DNA of 64,000 nucleotides, from the NCBI RefSeq assembly GCF_050611725.1, contig NZ_JBODJB010000001.1:2356001-2420000 (forward strand), in the 5' to 3' direction. Of the stretch, positions 47,548 to 55,291 are shown piece after piece; positions within the stretch are counted from its first letter, which is position 1; each line of letters starts with the position of its first letter. The notes below the pieces were generated by a model. That model did not search any database and was not told the DNA's origin. It saw nothing but the letters and a program-made list of their open reading frames with translations. A program made the translations under genes and the position numbers. The DNA comes from Ferruginibacter sp050611725. GTDB lineage: Bacteria > Bacteroidota > Bacteroidia > Chitinophagales > Chitinophagaceae.

Positions 47548-50500
47548 TTATCTGATGATAGTTACATTACCCGTTTTAACGGTGGTTTTACCATTCACTG
47601 AAGTTGCTTTTATCACATAGTAATATGTCGCATCCGGTACAGGCTTACCTTTAAATTCGCCGGTCCAGTTATTGGTATATTTATTTGATTGATAAACTAA
47701 CCCACCATATCTATTATAAACAGCTACCTGAACTTTAGCAAAACAACCTTCATCGTTGAATACGATCCACCTATCATTTTTTCCATCGCCGTTCGGAGTG
47801 AATCCTCTCATAGGATCTAAACAGTCTACATCAGGCGTTACCGTTAGTGTCATATCATCCGATGCACTACAATTACCCGATTGAACGTTTAATGTATACA
47901 CATAAGTTCCAACTTCAGTAAGTTGAGCTACTGTTGTTAAACTATTTGTTGGATTAATACCGGTTGCAGGCGACCATGTATAAACGCCCTCACTGTTGCT
48001 TGTACCCGTGATCGTTATTGGTTGATTTCTAACTACACTAAGATTAGGTCCTGCACTTACAATCGGCAACTGAATAACCTGAATTTGTAATGTGGTTGTG
48101 CTTGCACACTGGCCTTGATTTGGCGTGAATGTATAAGTTGTTGTTTGTGTATTATTCAATGCAGGCGACCATGTACCGCTTATATTATTGGTTGATGTGG
48201 TTGGCAATGCATTCAATGTAGCACCGGCACAGATCGGGGCAACTTGTGCAAAGGTTGGTGTCACCGGTTGGTTAACCGCAATTTGCAAGGTTGTTGTAGT
48301 AGCACATTGTCCCTGATTGGGTGTAAATGTATATGTAGTCGTTCCCTGATTATTCAATGCAGGCGACCATGTACCGCTAATATTATTGGTTGATGTGGTT
48401 GGCAATGCATTTAATGTAGCTCCGGCACAAATCGCCGCAACCGGTGTAAATGTTGGAGTTACCGGTTGGTTAACTGCAATTTGCAGTGTTGTTGTCGTTG
48501 CACACTGTCCTTCATTTGGCGTAAAGGTGTAAGTTGTTGTTCCCTGATTATTCAATGCAGGCGACCATGTACCGCTAATATTATTGGTTGATGTGGTAGG
48601 CAACGGATTTAAAGTAGCACCGGCACAAATAGCGGCAACAGGTGCGAATGTTGGTGTCACAGGTTGGTTAACCGCAATTTGCAAGGTTGTTGTAGTAGCG
48701 CATTGTCCTTGATTTGGTGTAAAGGTATATGTTGTTGTTCCTTGATTGTTCAACGCAGGAGACCAGGTACCTACTATATTATTGGTTGAAGTCGTTGGTA
48801 ATGCATTCAATGTAGCACCGGCACAAATAGCGGCAACAGGTGCGAATGTTGGTACCGTGTTTGGTGCGGTAACACTTACAACTATTGTTGCTTTTGAACT
48901 TTCAGAACAACCTCCTGCAGGTGTTTGGCTAACAAAATAATTTGTTGTGCCAATTGCTGTAGTTACAGGTGTTGGTGCAGCACCAAGCAATACATTATTA
49001 TTATCGTACCATTTTAAGTTTGTACCAACTGCAGTTAAAGGCACCGCTGTTGCATTCTGACAGTAAGTAATCGGACTGGTAACTGTTGGAGGCGTAGAAG
49101 ACACATTCACTTTTACGCTGTCGGTAACGATACAAGTATTGTACATTGTAATATCATCAATTGCAAAATCATTTCCAATGTCTGCATTGTTTACAAGATC
49201 AATTAAACTGATAGCAGCGGTAGTAACACCTGTCGGTGCAGTCCAAAAGTAGGAAACTTGTTTCCAACCTGCTGCACCAGCCGGTGAAGTAGCGTATGGA
49301 TTAGCACTGAATCCTGCAGATGTAGTAACCGCAGTGCCATTGATCATTGTTTGAATATTTGCAGAAGTTGCATTATTATTTGCATTACTGAAATAATAAG
49401 ATAATACATATGAGTTACCAGGAATTACTGTAACATTTTGTGACCACATAACCTGATTAGCAACTCCATTGCTTGGTCCATCTGCAACCATCATTTTACC
49501 TGATCCGGTTGTATGATCATTGAATGCCGGTGTAAAGAAATTACACAAGTTATTACTTGCACCTACTATTGCATATATACCATTATGACTTGCACTACCA
49601 ACTGCAGCAACATCCCCTGCGGCATTGTAAGGTATTTGCCCATTGCCGGTAAGGTTGATATAATCAGATGTGAAGCCTGTAGCTCCTGCTTCAAAATTAC
49701 CGTTGGTAATCATGTTCACCGAATTATCTAATATTAACGCATTTACATAGTAAGTAGTGTTAACTGATGGAGTAACTGTAGGACTTGCCAATGTAGAAGT
49801 AAATCCTGCAGGAGAAGAAGTCCAACTATAACTAAATGCACCTGATGTTGTTAATGTAACTGAATTACCGCCGCAAACAGACGTGTCGGCAATGGTAGAT
49901 AATGGTTTTAAGATTACAGTTGCACTAGCTATAGTACCATCTGCATCTTTTACACGGAAAATATATTTACCTGCAACTAAATTTTCAAAAAGATTGTTGC
50001 TTGAAAAAGCACCTGTTTCTGTGGCATATTGATAAGGAGCAGTACCACCACTTCCTCCTACCGTTACCGAACCAACCGTTCCATTACATTTAGGAGAAAC
50101 TACTTGTACTATTCTTAAGATCAACGGACCTTGTGCCAATGTAAAGAACCATGGAGAATTATTACCAATAGTTCCTGCATTTGTAACATCATTTGCTCCA
50201 ACCGTACCACCGATCGCAGTATAGATTCCTGATGCTGTAGTTTGGCTCATTGCAAGCATATTAACGCTACCCAGTGGAGTTGATCTTGATACAGAAACAT
50301 TAGCTCCGTTAGTAAATGGAGCCGTTGTTGTCATCGACCAATATTCTGTTGTACTTAAAGAAGTAATTGAAGCGTCATGTGTGCCTCCCGAACCTGTATT
50401 AAATGCTTGTACAGTTGCTACCGTGGCATTGCTTGCAGGTTTATTAATTGTAAACGGAAGATATGTTGCAGCGCAAGTACCATTTCCAACAGGAAAAACA

Positions 50501-52005
50501 TAATTACCTGCAGTTGCAGCAAGGTTTCTTGCAATTGGCCCGTTAATAAAAGCTGATGCAGAACCACCTGAAATAGCTGATGTAGAAGTATTATTAACTG
50601 TAAGGATATTTGATGTAGTTGTACTTACTGCTCCGGATATAAGTGTAAGAATCCCTGTAGTGTTAACTGTAACGGGGCTCAGTAAACTAATGTTCGTATT
50701 GATACTAAGGTTATTAAAAGTTTCTGCATTTCCGGCAGGAGCGGTAATTGTATTAGGAGCGCTGCATAATGCTGAACCAGAAAAAACAACTGTTGAAGTG
50801 CTATTGATAAAGAAACCTTTAGTATTACCTGATACAGCCTGATTGTTTGTCCAGTTACCATTTACAGTCATTGTAGCTTTGGGTGCAGTAAATCTTGAGT
50901 TGGTGTTCAACACAAAACCGCCACAGCTGAATGAAGATACATTACTGAAATCTACCTGTGCATTTGTTGAGTTATTACCAAGCGTAAGTACGCCGTTGAT
51001 AGCCCACGAACCATTTGGCACCCATCCATTACCGTTATTAAAACCTCCGGCAGAAGTACCGGTATTTGACATGATCACATTATTCGGATAACCCGGAGTA
51101 ACACCAATTGTACCTGAAGCCATTGAAACCCACTCTTTCCCAGGATTATAGTTGAATGCACTATTGTAAACTATACTAAGTGTTGATGCAGCTCCCCAGA
51201 TAGGCGAATTTGAATTTCCCAGCTTACCTTGCTGATTAACAATTTTTGCAATACCATTAATAACACTGGTAGAGGTTTTAAGATCTAATACCACATTACC
51301 ATCAGAACCTCCAAAATCAACATCATTAAATACAACCGTTCCATTTACAGTTGTTGTACCACCGGAATTACCTTTCAATAAAAGCGTTCCTCCATCTGCG
51401 TTAGTATGCCCTACCACACCATCAGCACCATTGGCAAAGTTTCCACCATTGCCATTTATTGTAGCTATTTTTGAAATAGCCAGCGTTTGTCCGGTCAATT
51501 TCAAAATACCCTTTGTAAAATTAATTGTACCGGTTGCATTATCCTTGCCGATTGTCACCGGAGCAGCGTTTGATGAGTTGGTAATATTAACTACATCAGT
51601 GGCATTGGGCGTATTGATTGTAAGCGTATAAATATTGATAGAACCTCCTCCCGATATTGTTGCACCATTCACATTCATCAAAATGGTTGCAGCAGTTCTA
51701 TCCAATGTTATTCCTGCAGGAATGTTTAATGTACCTCCTATCGTAATAGTAAAAGTATTTCCGCCGGTATAATTCACATCCATAGTACACGTACTTCCCG
51801 ATGGAATAACCAGATTTTCTGTACCGTTGGGAACATGGTTCAAACTCCAGTTGGCCGCTGTATTCCAATTACCGTTGGCTACATTAAAAGTATTTTGTGC
51901 AGATGCTACAATAGAAAATACGGTAGTTATACAGATCAAATAAATTTTAAGTAAAGTCGGACTAGAAAGACCTTTACCCAAAAAAAGAAGGACATTTTTT
52001 TTCAT
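47548..52005 (-). CDS. Gliding-motility type (CHU_C, type B T9SS) adhesin with SprB-like and tandem repeats
   Basis: The 1,485-residue protein has a signal peptide (...IYLICITTVFSIVASAQ) and a G8-like NWNTAANWSLNHVPNG start. A beta-solenoid follows (to about 625), including the module shared with the type A giants (GTIGVTPGYPNNVIMSN, YVFPVGNG, STTEYWSM). Next are one SprB-type repeat (about 628-705, CNGTVGSVTVGGSGGTAPYQY), a CBM4/galactose-binding-like segment (about 756-958, NMITNGNFEAG ... FAIDDITMYNTC), an Ig-like domain, four 66-aa Ig-like repeats (about 1047-1312) and a type B sorting domain (GFTPNGDGKNDRW ... GKPVPDATYYYVIKA, about 1400-1485). It heads an operon with two PorP/SprF genes, the arrangement known for SprB-type adhesins. 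Gliding or adhesion is inferred. Confidence 0.9.
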   Translation of the reverse strand: MKKNVLLFLGKGLSSPTLLKIYLICITTVFSIVASAQNTFNVANGNWNTAANWSLNHVPNGTENLVIPSGSTCTMDVNYTGGNTFTITIGGTLNIPAGITLDRTAATILMNVNGATISGGGSINIYTLTINTPNATDVVNITNSSNAAPVTIGKDNATGTINFTKGILKLTGQTLAISKIATINGNGGNFANGADGVVGHTNADGGTLLLKGNSGGTTTVNGTVVFNDVDFGGSDGNVVLDLKTSTSVINGIAKIVNQQGKLGNSNSPIWGAASTLSIVYNSAFNYNPGKEWVSMASGTIGVTPGYPNNVIMSNTGTSAGGFNNGNGWVPNGSWAINGVLTLGNNSTNAQVDFSNVSSFSCGGFVLNTNSRFTAPKATMTVNGNWTNNQAVSGNTKGFFINSTSTVVFSGSALCSAPNTITAPAGNAETFNNLSINTNISLLSPVTVNTTGILTLISGAVSTTTSNILTVNNTSTSAISGGSASAFINGPIARNLAATAGNYVFPVGNGTCAATYLPFTINKPASNATVATVQAFNTGSGGTHDASITSLSTTEYWSMTTTAPFTNGANVSVSRSTPLGSVNMLAMSQTTASGIYTAIGGTVGANDVTNAGTIGNNSPWFFTLAQGPLILRIVQVVSPKCNGTVGSVTVGGSGGTAPYQYATETGAFSSNNLFENLVAGKYIFRVKDADGTIASATVILKPLSTIADTSVCGGNSVTLTTSGAFSYSWTSSPAGFTSTLASPTVTPSVNTTYYVNALILDNSVNMITNGNFEAGATGFTSDYINLTGNGQIPYNAAGDVAAVGSASHNGIYAIVGASNNLCNFFTPAFNDHTTGSGKMMVADGPSNGVANQVMWSQNVTVIPGNSYVLSYYFSNANNNATSANIQTMINGTAVTTSAGFSANPYATSPAGAAGWKQVSYFWTAPTGVTTAAISLIDLVNNADIGNDFAIDDITMYNTCIVTDSVKVNVSSTPPTVTSPITYCQNATAVPLTAVGTNLKWYDNNNVLLGAAPTPVTTAIGTTNYFVSQTPAGGCSESSKATIVVSVTAPNTVPTFAPVAAICAGATLNALPTTSTNNIVGTWSPALNNQGTTTYTFTPNQGQCATTTTLQIAVNQPVTPTFAPVAAICAGATLNPLPTTSTNNISGTWSPALNNQGTTTYTFTPNEGQCATTTTLQIAVNQPVTPTFTPVAAICAGATLNALPTTSTNNISGTWSPALNNQGTTTYTFTPNQGQCATTTTLQIAVNQPVTPTFAQVAPICAGATLNALPTTSTNNISGTWSPALNNTQTTTYTFTPNQGQCASTTTLQIQVIQLPIVSAGPNLSVVRNQPITITGTSNSEGVYTWSPATGINPTNSLTTVAQLTEVGTYVYTLNVQSGNCSASDDMTLTVTPDVDCLDPMRGFTPNGDGKNDRWIVFNDEGCFAKVQVAVYNRYGGLVYQSNKYTNNWTGEFKGKPVPDATYYYVIKATSVNGKTTVKTGNVTIIR
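48065..48866 (-). repeat. Four in-frame tandem repeats of 198 bp
   Basis: Each unit encodes about 66 residues with core CAGATLNALPTTSTNNISGT and YTFTPNQGQCATTTTLQIAV. DNA copies are very similar in blocks: GCAGGCGACCATGTACCGCT begins three of them, and two copies (about 48171 and 48359) differ at only two positions over about 60 bp. They are a tighter version of the nine repeats at 22.5-24.4 kb. Confidence 0.92.
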
Positions 52006-52288
52006 ATGCAGTTGTTTTATAAAACTAAATTTTCAATAACAGCTTAGGCAATTTTACAATTTGATAAATGCCAAATTTCACTATTAAACCAAGTGTACGA
52101 ATTTAGCAAAATATGCAGGCCATCAGCAAGTTATATTATTCGATATAGAAAATATTTATCTAAATAAATTCAATTAAAAACACAATAAATTGTATGCCAA
52201 TTAATTACATACACATTATCAAAATAATTATATACTTATAAGTATAATCCATTTGAAATATCATCACACTAAAACAAGGCTTTTCCCA
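52006..52288. other. Upstream region of the 1,485-aa giant
   Basis: It carries the promoter-like block at 52098-52129 and then about 150 bp of AT-rich sequence behind the GH71-like gene, including the perfect palindrome TATACTTATAAGTATA at 52231-52246. No GC-rich terminator for the GH71-like gene is visible and no gene is supported. Confidence 0.45.
52098..52129 (-). promoter_or_regulatory. Promoter-like block AACTTGCT ... TAAATTCGTACA
   Basis: On the minus strand TTG (plus 52127-52129), a 21-nt spacer and TAAATTCG (plus 52098-52105) are followed by TACA. AACTTGCT and TAAATTCGTACA are identical to those upstream of the 9.2-kb gene. The leader would be about 85-90 nt. Confidence 0.5.
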
Positions 52289-53935
52289 CTATCGCTGTGC
52301 TGATTTTTCCTTTTCATTTATTTCCTCATTGTATTGCGTAGAATACATTGGGGGTTTATCTCCGAAAAGATCTTTATGAAAACTGTCGTACTCTGTATCA
52401 TAGGTATAAGTTATACGATCTGTTCTAAGCGGCTTGTCCGTGATCCATTCAGGTGTAGTAAAGCTTTTCGATACCACCCCATCTCTCATCACCGCAACCT
52501 TTACAGGCCCGGGCTGAAGTTTGAATCTGGTAGAAGTTAATCCTGCCGGAACATTTACAGTTTCGCCATTCACCATCAACTGGCCTGCCTGTGGTAAAAT
52601 TGTAACCACTTCAATTGAATCTTCAAAATTGGTCTGTGTTGTTTTACCTAAATTTTCTGTCTTTATATTATATGGGTCAGGTTTAATATCTTTTTTATAT
52701 TTTTTAAAAAATGCTATTGCAACATCACGATCTGCATACGGAGATGGTTTTCCCTGCCAAACACTTTTCATGTAAGTAAGTAGCACTGAGAATCCATAGT
52801 TATGATTTATTTCCGGAGCGAAGTGATGTCCTTCCGGATAATCATTCCATGTAATGATATTGATCATCGGCGCATCTTCCTTAACGGCAAAATCCAGTTG
52901 ACGACGGAAAGTTTCAGAAAGCCCTGTGACCATGTATTTTCTTTCAATGCCTTTTTTTCCTGCAATGACTGCTTCTGCTGCAGTGGTTAACATATCCCAA
53001 GTACCGGGTTTTAAAACCTTTGAAGTATAGAAGTCGGGAAATGCAGAAACGGTATATTGTCTGCCTCTCTTTTTACTTATTGAAGCGATCTTACTATCTA
53101 AGCCTTCAAAGGTATAAGCCTGTGTCCACATCCAAACCGATGGAAAATAATCCAGCAGTTTATGTATTTGAGAATTGCTCACCTTTTCATTAACAGAATA
53201 CATACAGGCAAATTTTTCTCCAACAGCATCTGCCAGTTTTTTGTATGCTCTTGCGGCGAAATATTCAGCCGGATGTCCTCCCATATTTTCTTCTGATGGT
53301 ATATCAGCAATTTGTTCGCCGTACCATAAATAAACGATCAATCTTCCATCAGGCGTACGCAACCAGTGTGGATTAGATTTACCAACACTATCCTGAATGG
53401 CTTTTACCCTGCTGGCAAATTCAACCAATTTCATATTTTCATCTTTTCCTTCTACTCTTGGATGAGAAAAACAAAAAGTGAATTTAAAATCTATATTCTT
53501 TTCGGCAGCTACTTTAAAATAAGCTTGAATGATCTTATCCCAACTTTTATTTTCTAATGTGTAGTAAAATTGAAACCCATCTATTCCACAACGTTTAGCA
53601 GCCAACATCTCAAATTCAACTGCATGTTCCAAAGATGAATCTTTCATGTAAGGATCGCTCATTACATTCACTTGTGTTAAACCGCCAATTGGCGCAGATA
53701 TATTATTTGTAATAGGATAAAATTCAGGGTTACATCCATCTTCCATCGGATGACCATTGTAACTGATGATATGAGTCATACAATGTGCAATGACTAATTT
53801 TTTGTCGGTCAACGGCAATTTAAATTCAGGAAGATCGAACAGATCATCCTGCGCTTTTACAGTTGTGAAAAGCGAAAGAAAAGCCACCGTTAGCAGCAAA
53901 AATCTCCTTTGCAAAATTTTATTGTAATGTATCAT
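52289..53935 (-). CDS. GH71-like secreted glycoside hydrolase
   Basis: The 548-residue protein has a signal peptide (RRFLLLTVAFLSLFTTVKAQ) without a lipobox. The catalytic domain (about 44-395) begins KKLVIAHCMTHIISYNG, has AKRCGIDGFQFYYT, and ends with the GH71 motif ITWNDYPEG (361-369), in which D365 and E368 are the likely catalytic pair by comparison with the N-(D/E)-x-x-E motif of GH71/GH99. GH71 enzymes are endo-alpha-1,3-glucanases. A C-terminal beta-type tail (about 425-548) is present. It lies 113 bp downstream of the LamG lipoprotein gene, behind a hairpin terminator, so partial read-through or its own weak promoter is likely. Substrate is inferred; the family call is by motif only. 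Confidence 0.75.
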   Translation of the reverse strand: MIHYNKILQRRFLLLTVAFLSLFTTVKAQDDLFDLPEFKLPLTDKKLVIAHCMTHIISYNGHPMEDGCNPEFYPITNNISAPIGGLTQVNVMSDPYMKDSSLEHAVEFEMLAAKRCGIDGFQFYYTLENKSWDKIIQAYFKVAAEKNIDFKFTFCFSHPRVEGKDENMKLVEFASRVKAIQDSVGKSNPHWLRTPDGRLIVYLWYGEQIADIPSEENMGGHPAEYFAARAYKKLADAVGEKFACMYSVNEKVSNSQIHKLLDYFPSVWMWTQAYTFEGLDSKIASISKKRGRQYTVSAFPDFYTSKVLKPGTWDMLTTAAEAVIAGKKGIERKYMVTGLSETFRRQLDFAVKEDAPMINIITWNDYPEGHHFAPEINHNYGFSVLLTYMKSVWQGKPSPYADRDVAIAFFKKYKKDIKPDPYNIKTENLGKTTQTNFEDSIEVVTILPQAGQLMVNGETVNVPAGLTSTRFKLQPGPVKVAVMRDGVVSKSFTTPEWITDKPLRTDRITYTYDTEYDSFHKDLFGDKPPMYSTQYNEEINEKEKSAQR

Positions 53936-53993
53936 ACAGCTACTTTTTAATAAAGTTTAAAGTACCTCAAACAAAAAATCGAATATTAAAAAA

Positions 53994-54025
53994 GAAAGCC
54001 GCCGCTGCAAACAGCAGCAGCTTTC
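53994..54025 (-). terminator. Hairpin between the LamG and GH71-like genes
   Basis: GAAAGCCGCCGCTG / CAGCAGCAGCTTTC arms with loop CAAA form a long GC-rich stem with two mismatches, and a T-run (TTTTTTAA) follows on the minus strand. It probably lowers expression of the last PUL gene. Confidence 0.82.
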
Positions 54026-54048
54026 CATTTTTATTAATCAAAAACTAA

Positions 54049-55221
54049 TTAGCGACCTGCTGAACCGTAAGCATACAAGTTTGCTATTTCAGTTGCAGTT
54101 AAAGCTCTTTTGAATAATCTTGTATCGTCAACTGAACCACTGAAATCAGATGTTTGCCAACCTGCAGGTGCACCACCTCCATTAGCAAAAACAGATGGAG
54201 TACCTGTATAGTTGAATGTACCGAAAGTAACCTGCTGCCTTTGTGTAAGTCCAGCTCCAACGCCACTAGATGTTGTCATTAACTCAAATTGTTCTGAAGC
54301 ACCAATGGTAGTAGTTGCAATATTTTCTGTTCTTTTTAATACCCCATTGGCATAATATTTCACTTTTTTCGTACCACCAGTTGTGTCATAAACCATTGCA
54401 ATAAATGCCCATGCTGTAGGAGCTGTTTTGAAATCGGCATAAGTTCCTTCTGCAAATAAATCACCATAAGTAGAATGAGTACCTGTACCATTAACATGAG
54501 TTAAAGTACCATCCAAATCTAATGAATCACTTGCACCATGACGGAAAGAGAAAGCAACTAACCCCCAGATATCCTGAGTAGCCGCATTGATTTGCCATAA
54601 TGAATTCAAGTTATTTGTAGTTGGAAATTTAGCCCAGCTAGTAAATGTAAAACCAGCAGCTAATTTATCAGCAACGTTTAGAGCAGTAATTGTTGGATAT
54701 ACCAAATAGCCATTGGTAAAGCTTGCATAACCACCAATTTGTCCACCAGCAGCATTATTGGTAACAGTACCGCCAGTTGTTGGCACAACACCAGAAATAG
54801 CTTCAGCTTTTGTGTTATCAAAAGTCCAGTGAGCAATAAGGTCAGCAGCAGCTACATCATTTGAAGTAGGCAATGCAACTACATCTAAAGTAAATGCCAA
54901 TGCATTACTTGTACCTGCAGAAGTTACTACAGTTACATTACCTGTTGCAGCACCTGCAGGAACTGTACATGTAATAGAAGTTGCGGTTACTGAACTTGCA
55001 GAGGCTGTTACGCTACCAAATTTCACCGTACCACCTGTAAGATTTGTACCGGCAATAACAATTGTTGCACCAACCAAACCATGGTTTGGAGTAAGTGTAG
55101 TAATGGTAGGAGCAGTTCCACCGCCGCCACCGCTGCTGCTTTTTTTACAAGACGTGGTCGTTACCACTGTTGCGAATAATCCGCATGCTAATACAAGCAT
55201 TGCATTTTTCATCTTTTTCAT
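54049..55221 (-). CDS. IPT/TIG + LamG-type surface lipoprotein (putative glycan-binding protein)
   Basis: The 390-residue protein has a lipoprotein signal (MKKMKNAMLVLACGLFATVV...SC, Cys26) followed by a Ser/Gly linker, which usually means anchoring in the outer membrane. About 35-115 is an IPT/TIG Ig-like domain (ITTLTPNHGLVGATIVIAGT). About 125-385 is a LamG/concanavalin-like jelly roll (LIAHWTFDNTKAEAISG ... GSVDDTRLFKRALTATEI). It occupies the place of SusE/SusF-type glycan-binding proteins in the PUL, so it probably holds polysaccharide at the cell surface. It starts 70 bp behind the GH97 gene. No catalytic residues are evident. Confidence 0.85.
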   Translation of the reverse strand: MKKMKNAMLVLACGLFATVVTTTSCKKSSSGGGGGTAPTITTLTPNHGLVGATIVIAGTNLTGGTVKFGSVTASASSVTATSITCTVPAGAATGNVTVVTSAGTSNALAFTLDVVALPTSNDVAAADLIAHWTFDNTKAEAISGVVPTTGGTVTNNAAGGQIGGYASFTNGYLVYPTITALNVADKLAAGFTFTSWAKFPTTNNLNSLWQINAATQDIWGLVAFSFRHGASDSLDLDGTLTHVNGTGTHSTYGDLFAEGTYADFKTAPTAWAFIAMVYDTTGGTKKVKYYANGVLKRTENIATTTIGASEQFELMTTSSGVGAGLTQRQQVTFGTFNYTGTPSVFANGGGAPAGWQTSDFSGSVDDTRLFKRALTATEIANLYAYGSAGR

Positions 55222-55291
55222 TGTTCGTTAAGTTTAATTTTTAATTAATAAAAGTTTTGGTGTTTTCGTGAATAAAAGAATTTAGAATATT

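Noticed and set aside
52231..52246. Perfect palindrome TATACTTATAAGTATA as terminator or operator
   Set aside because: Pure AT-rich palindrome in an AT-rich spacer, no T-run and no second copy; chance is likely.
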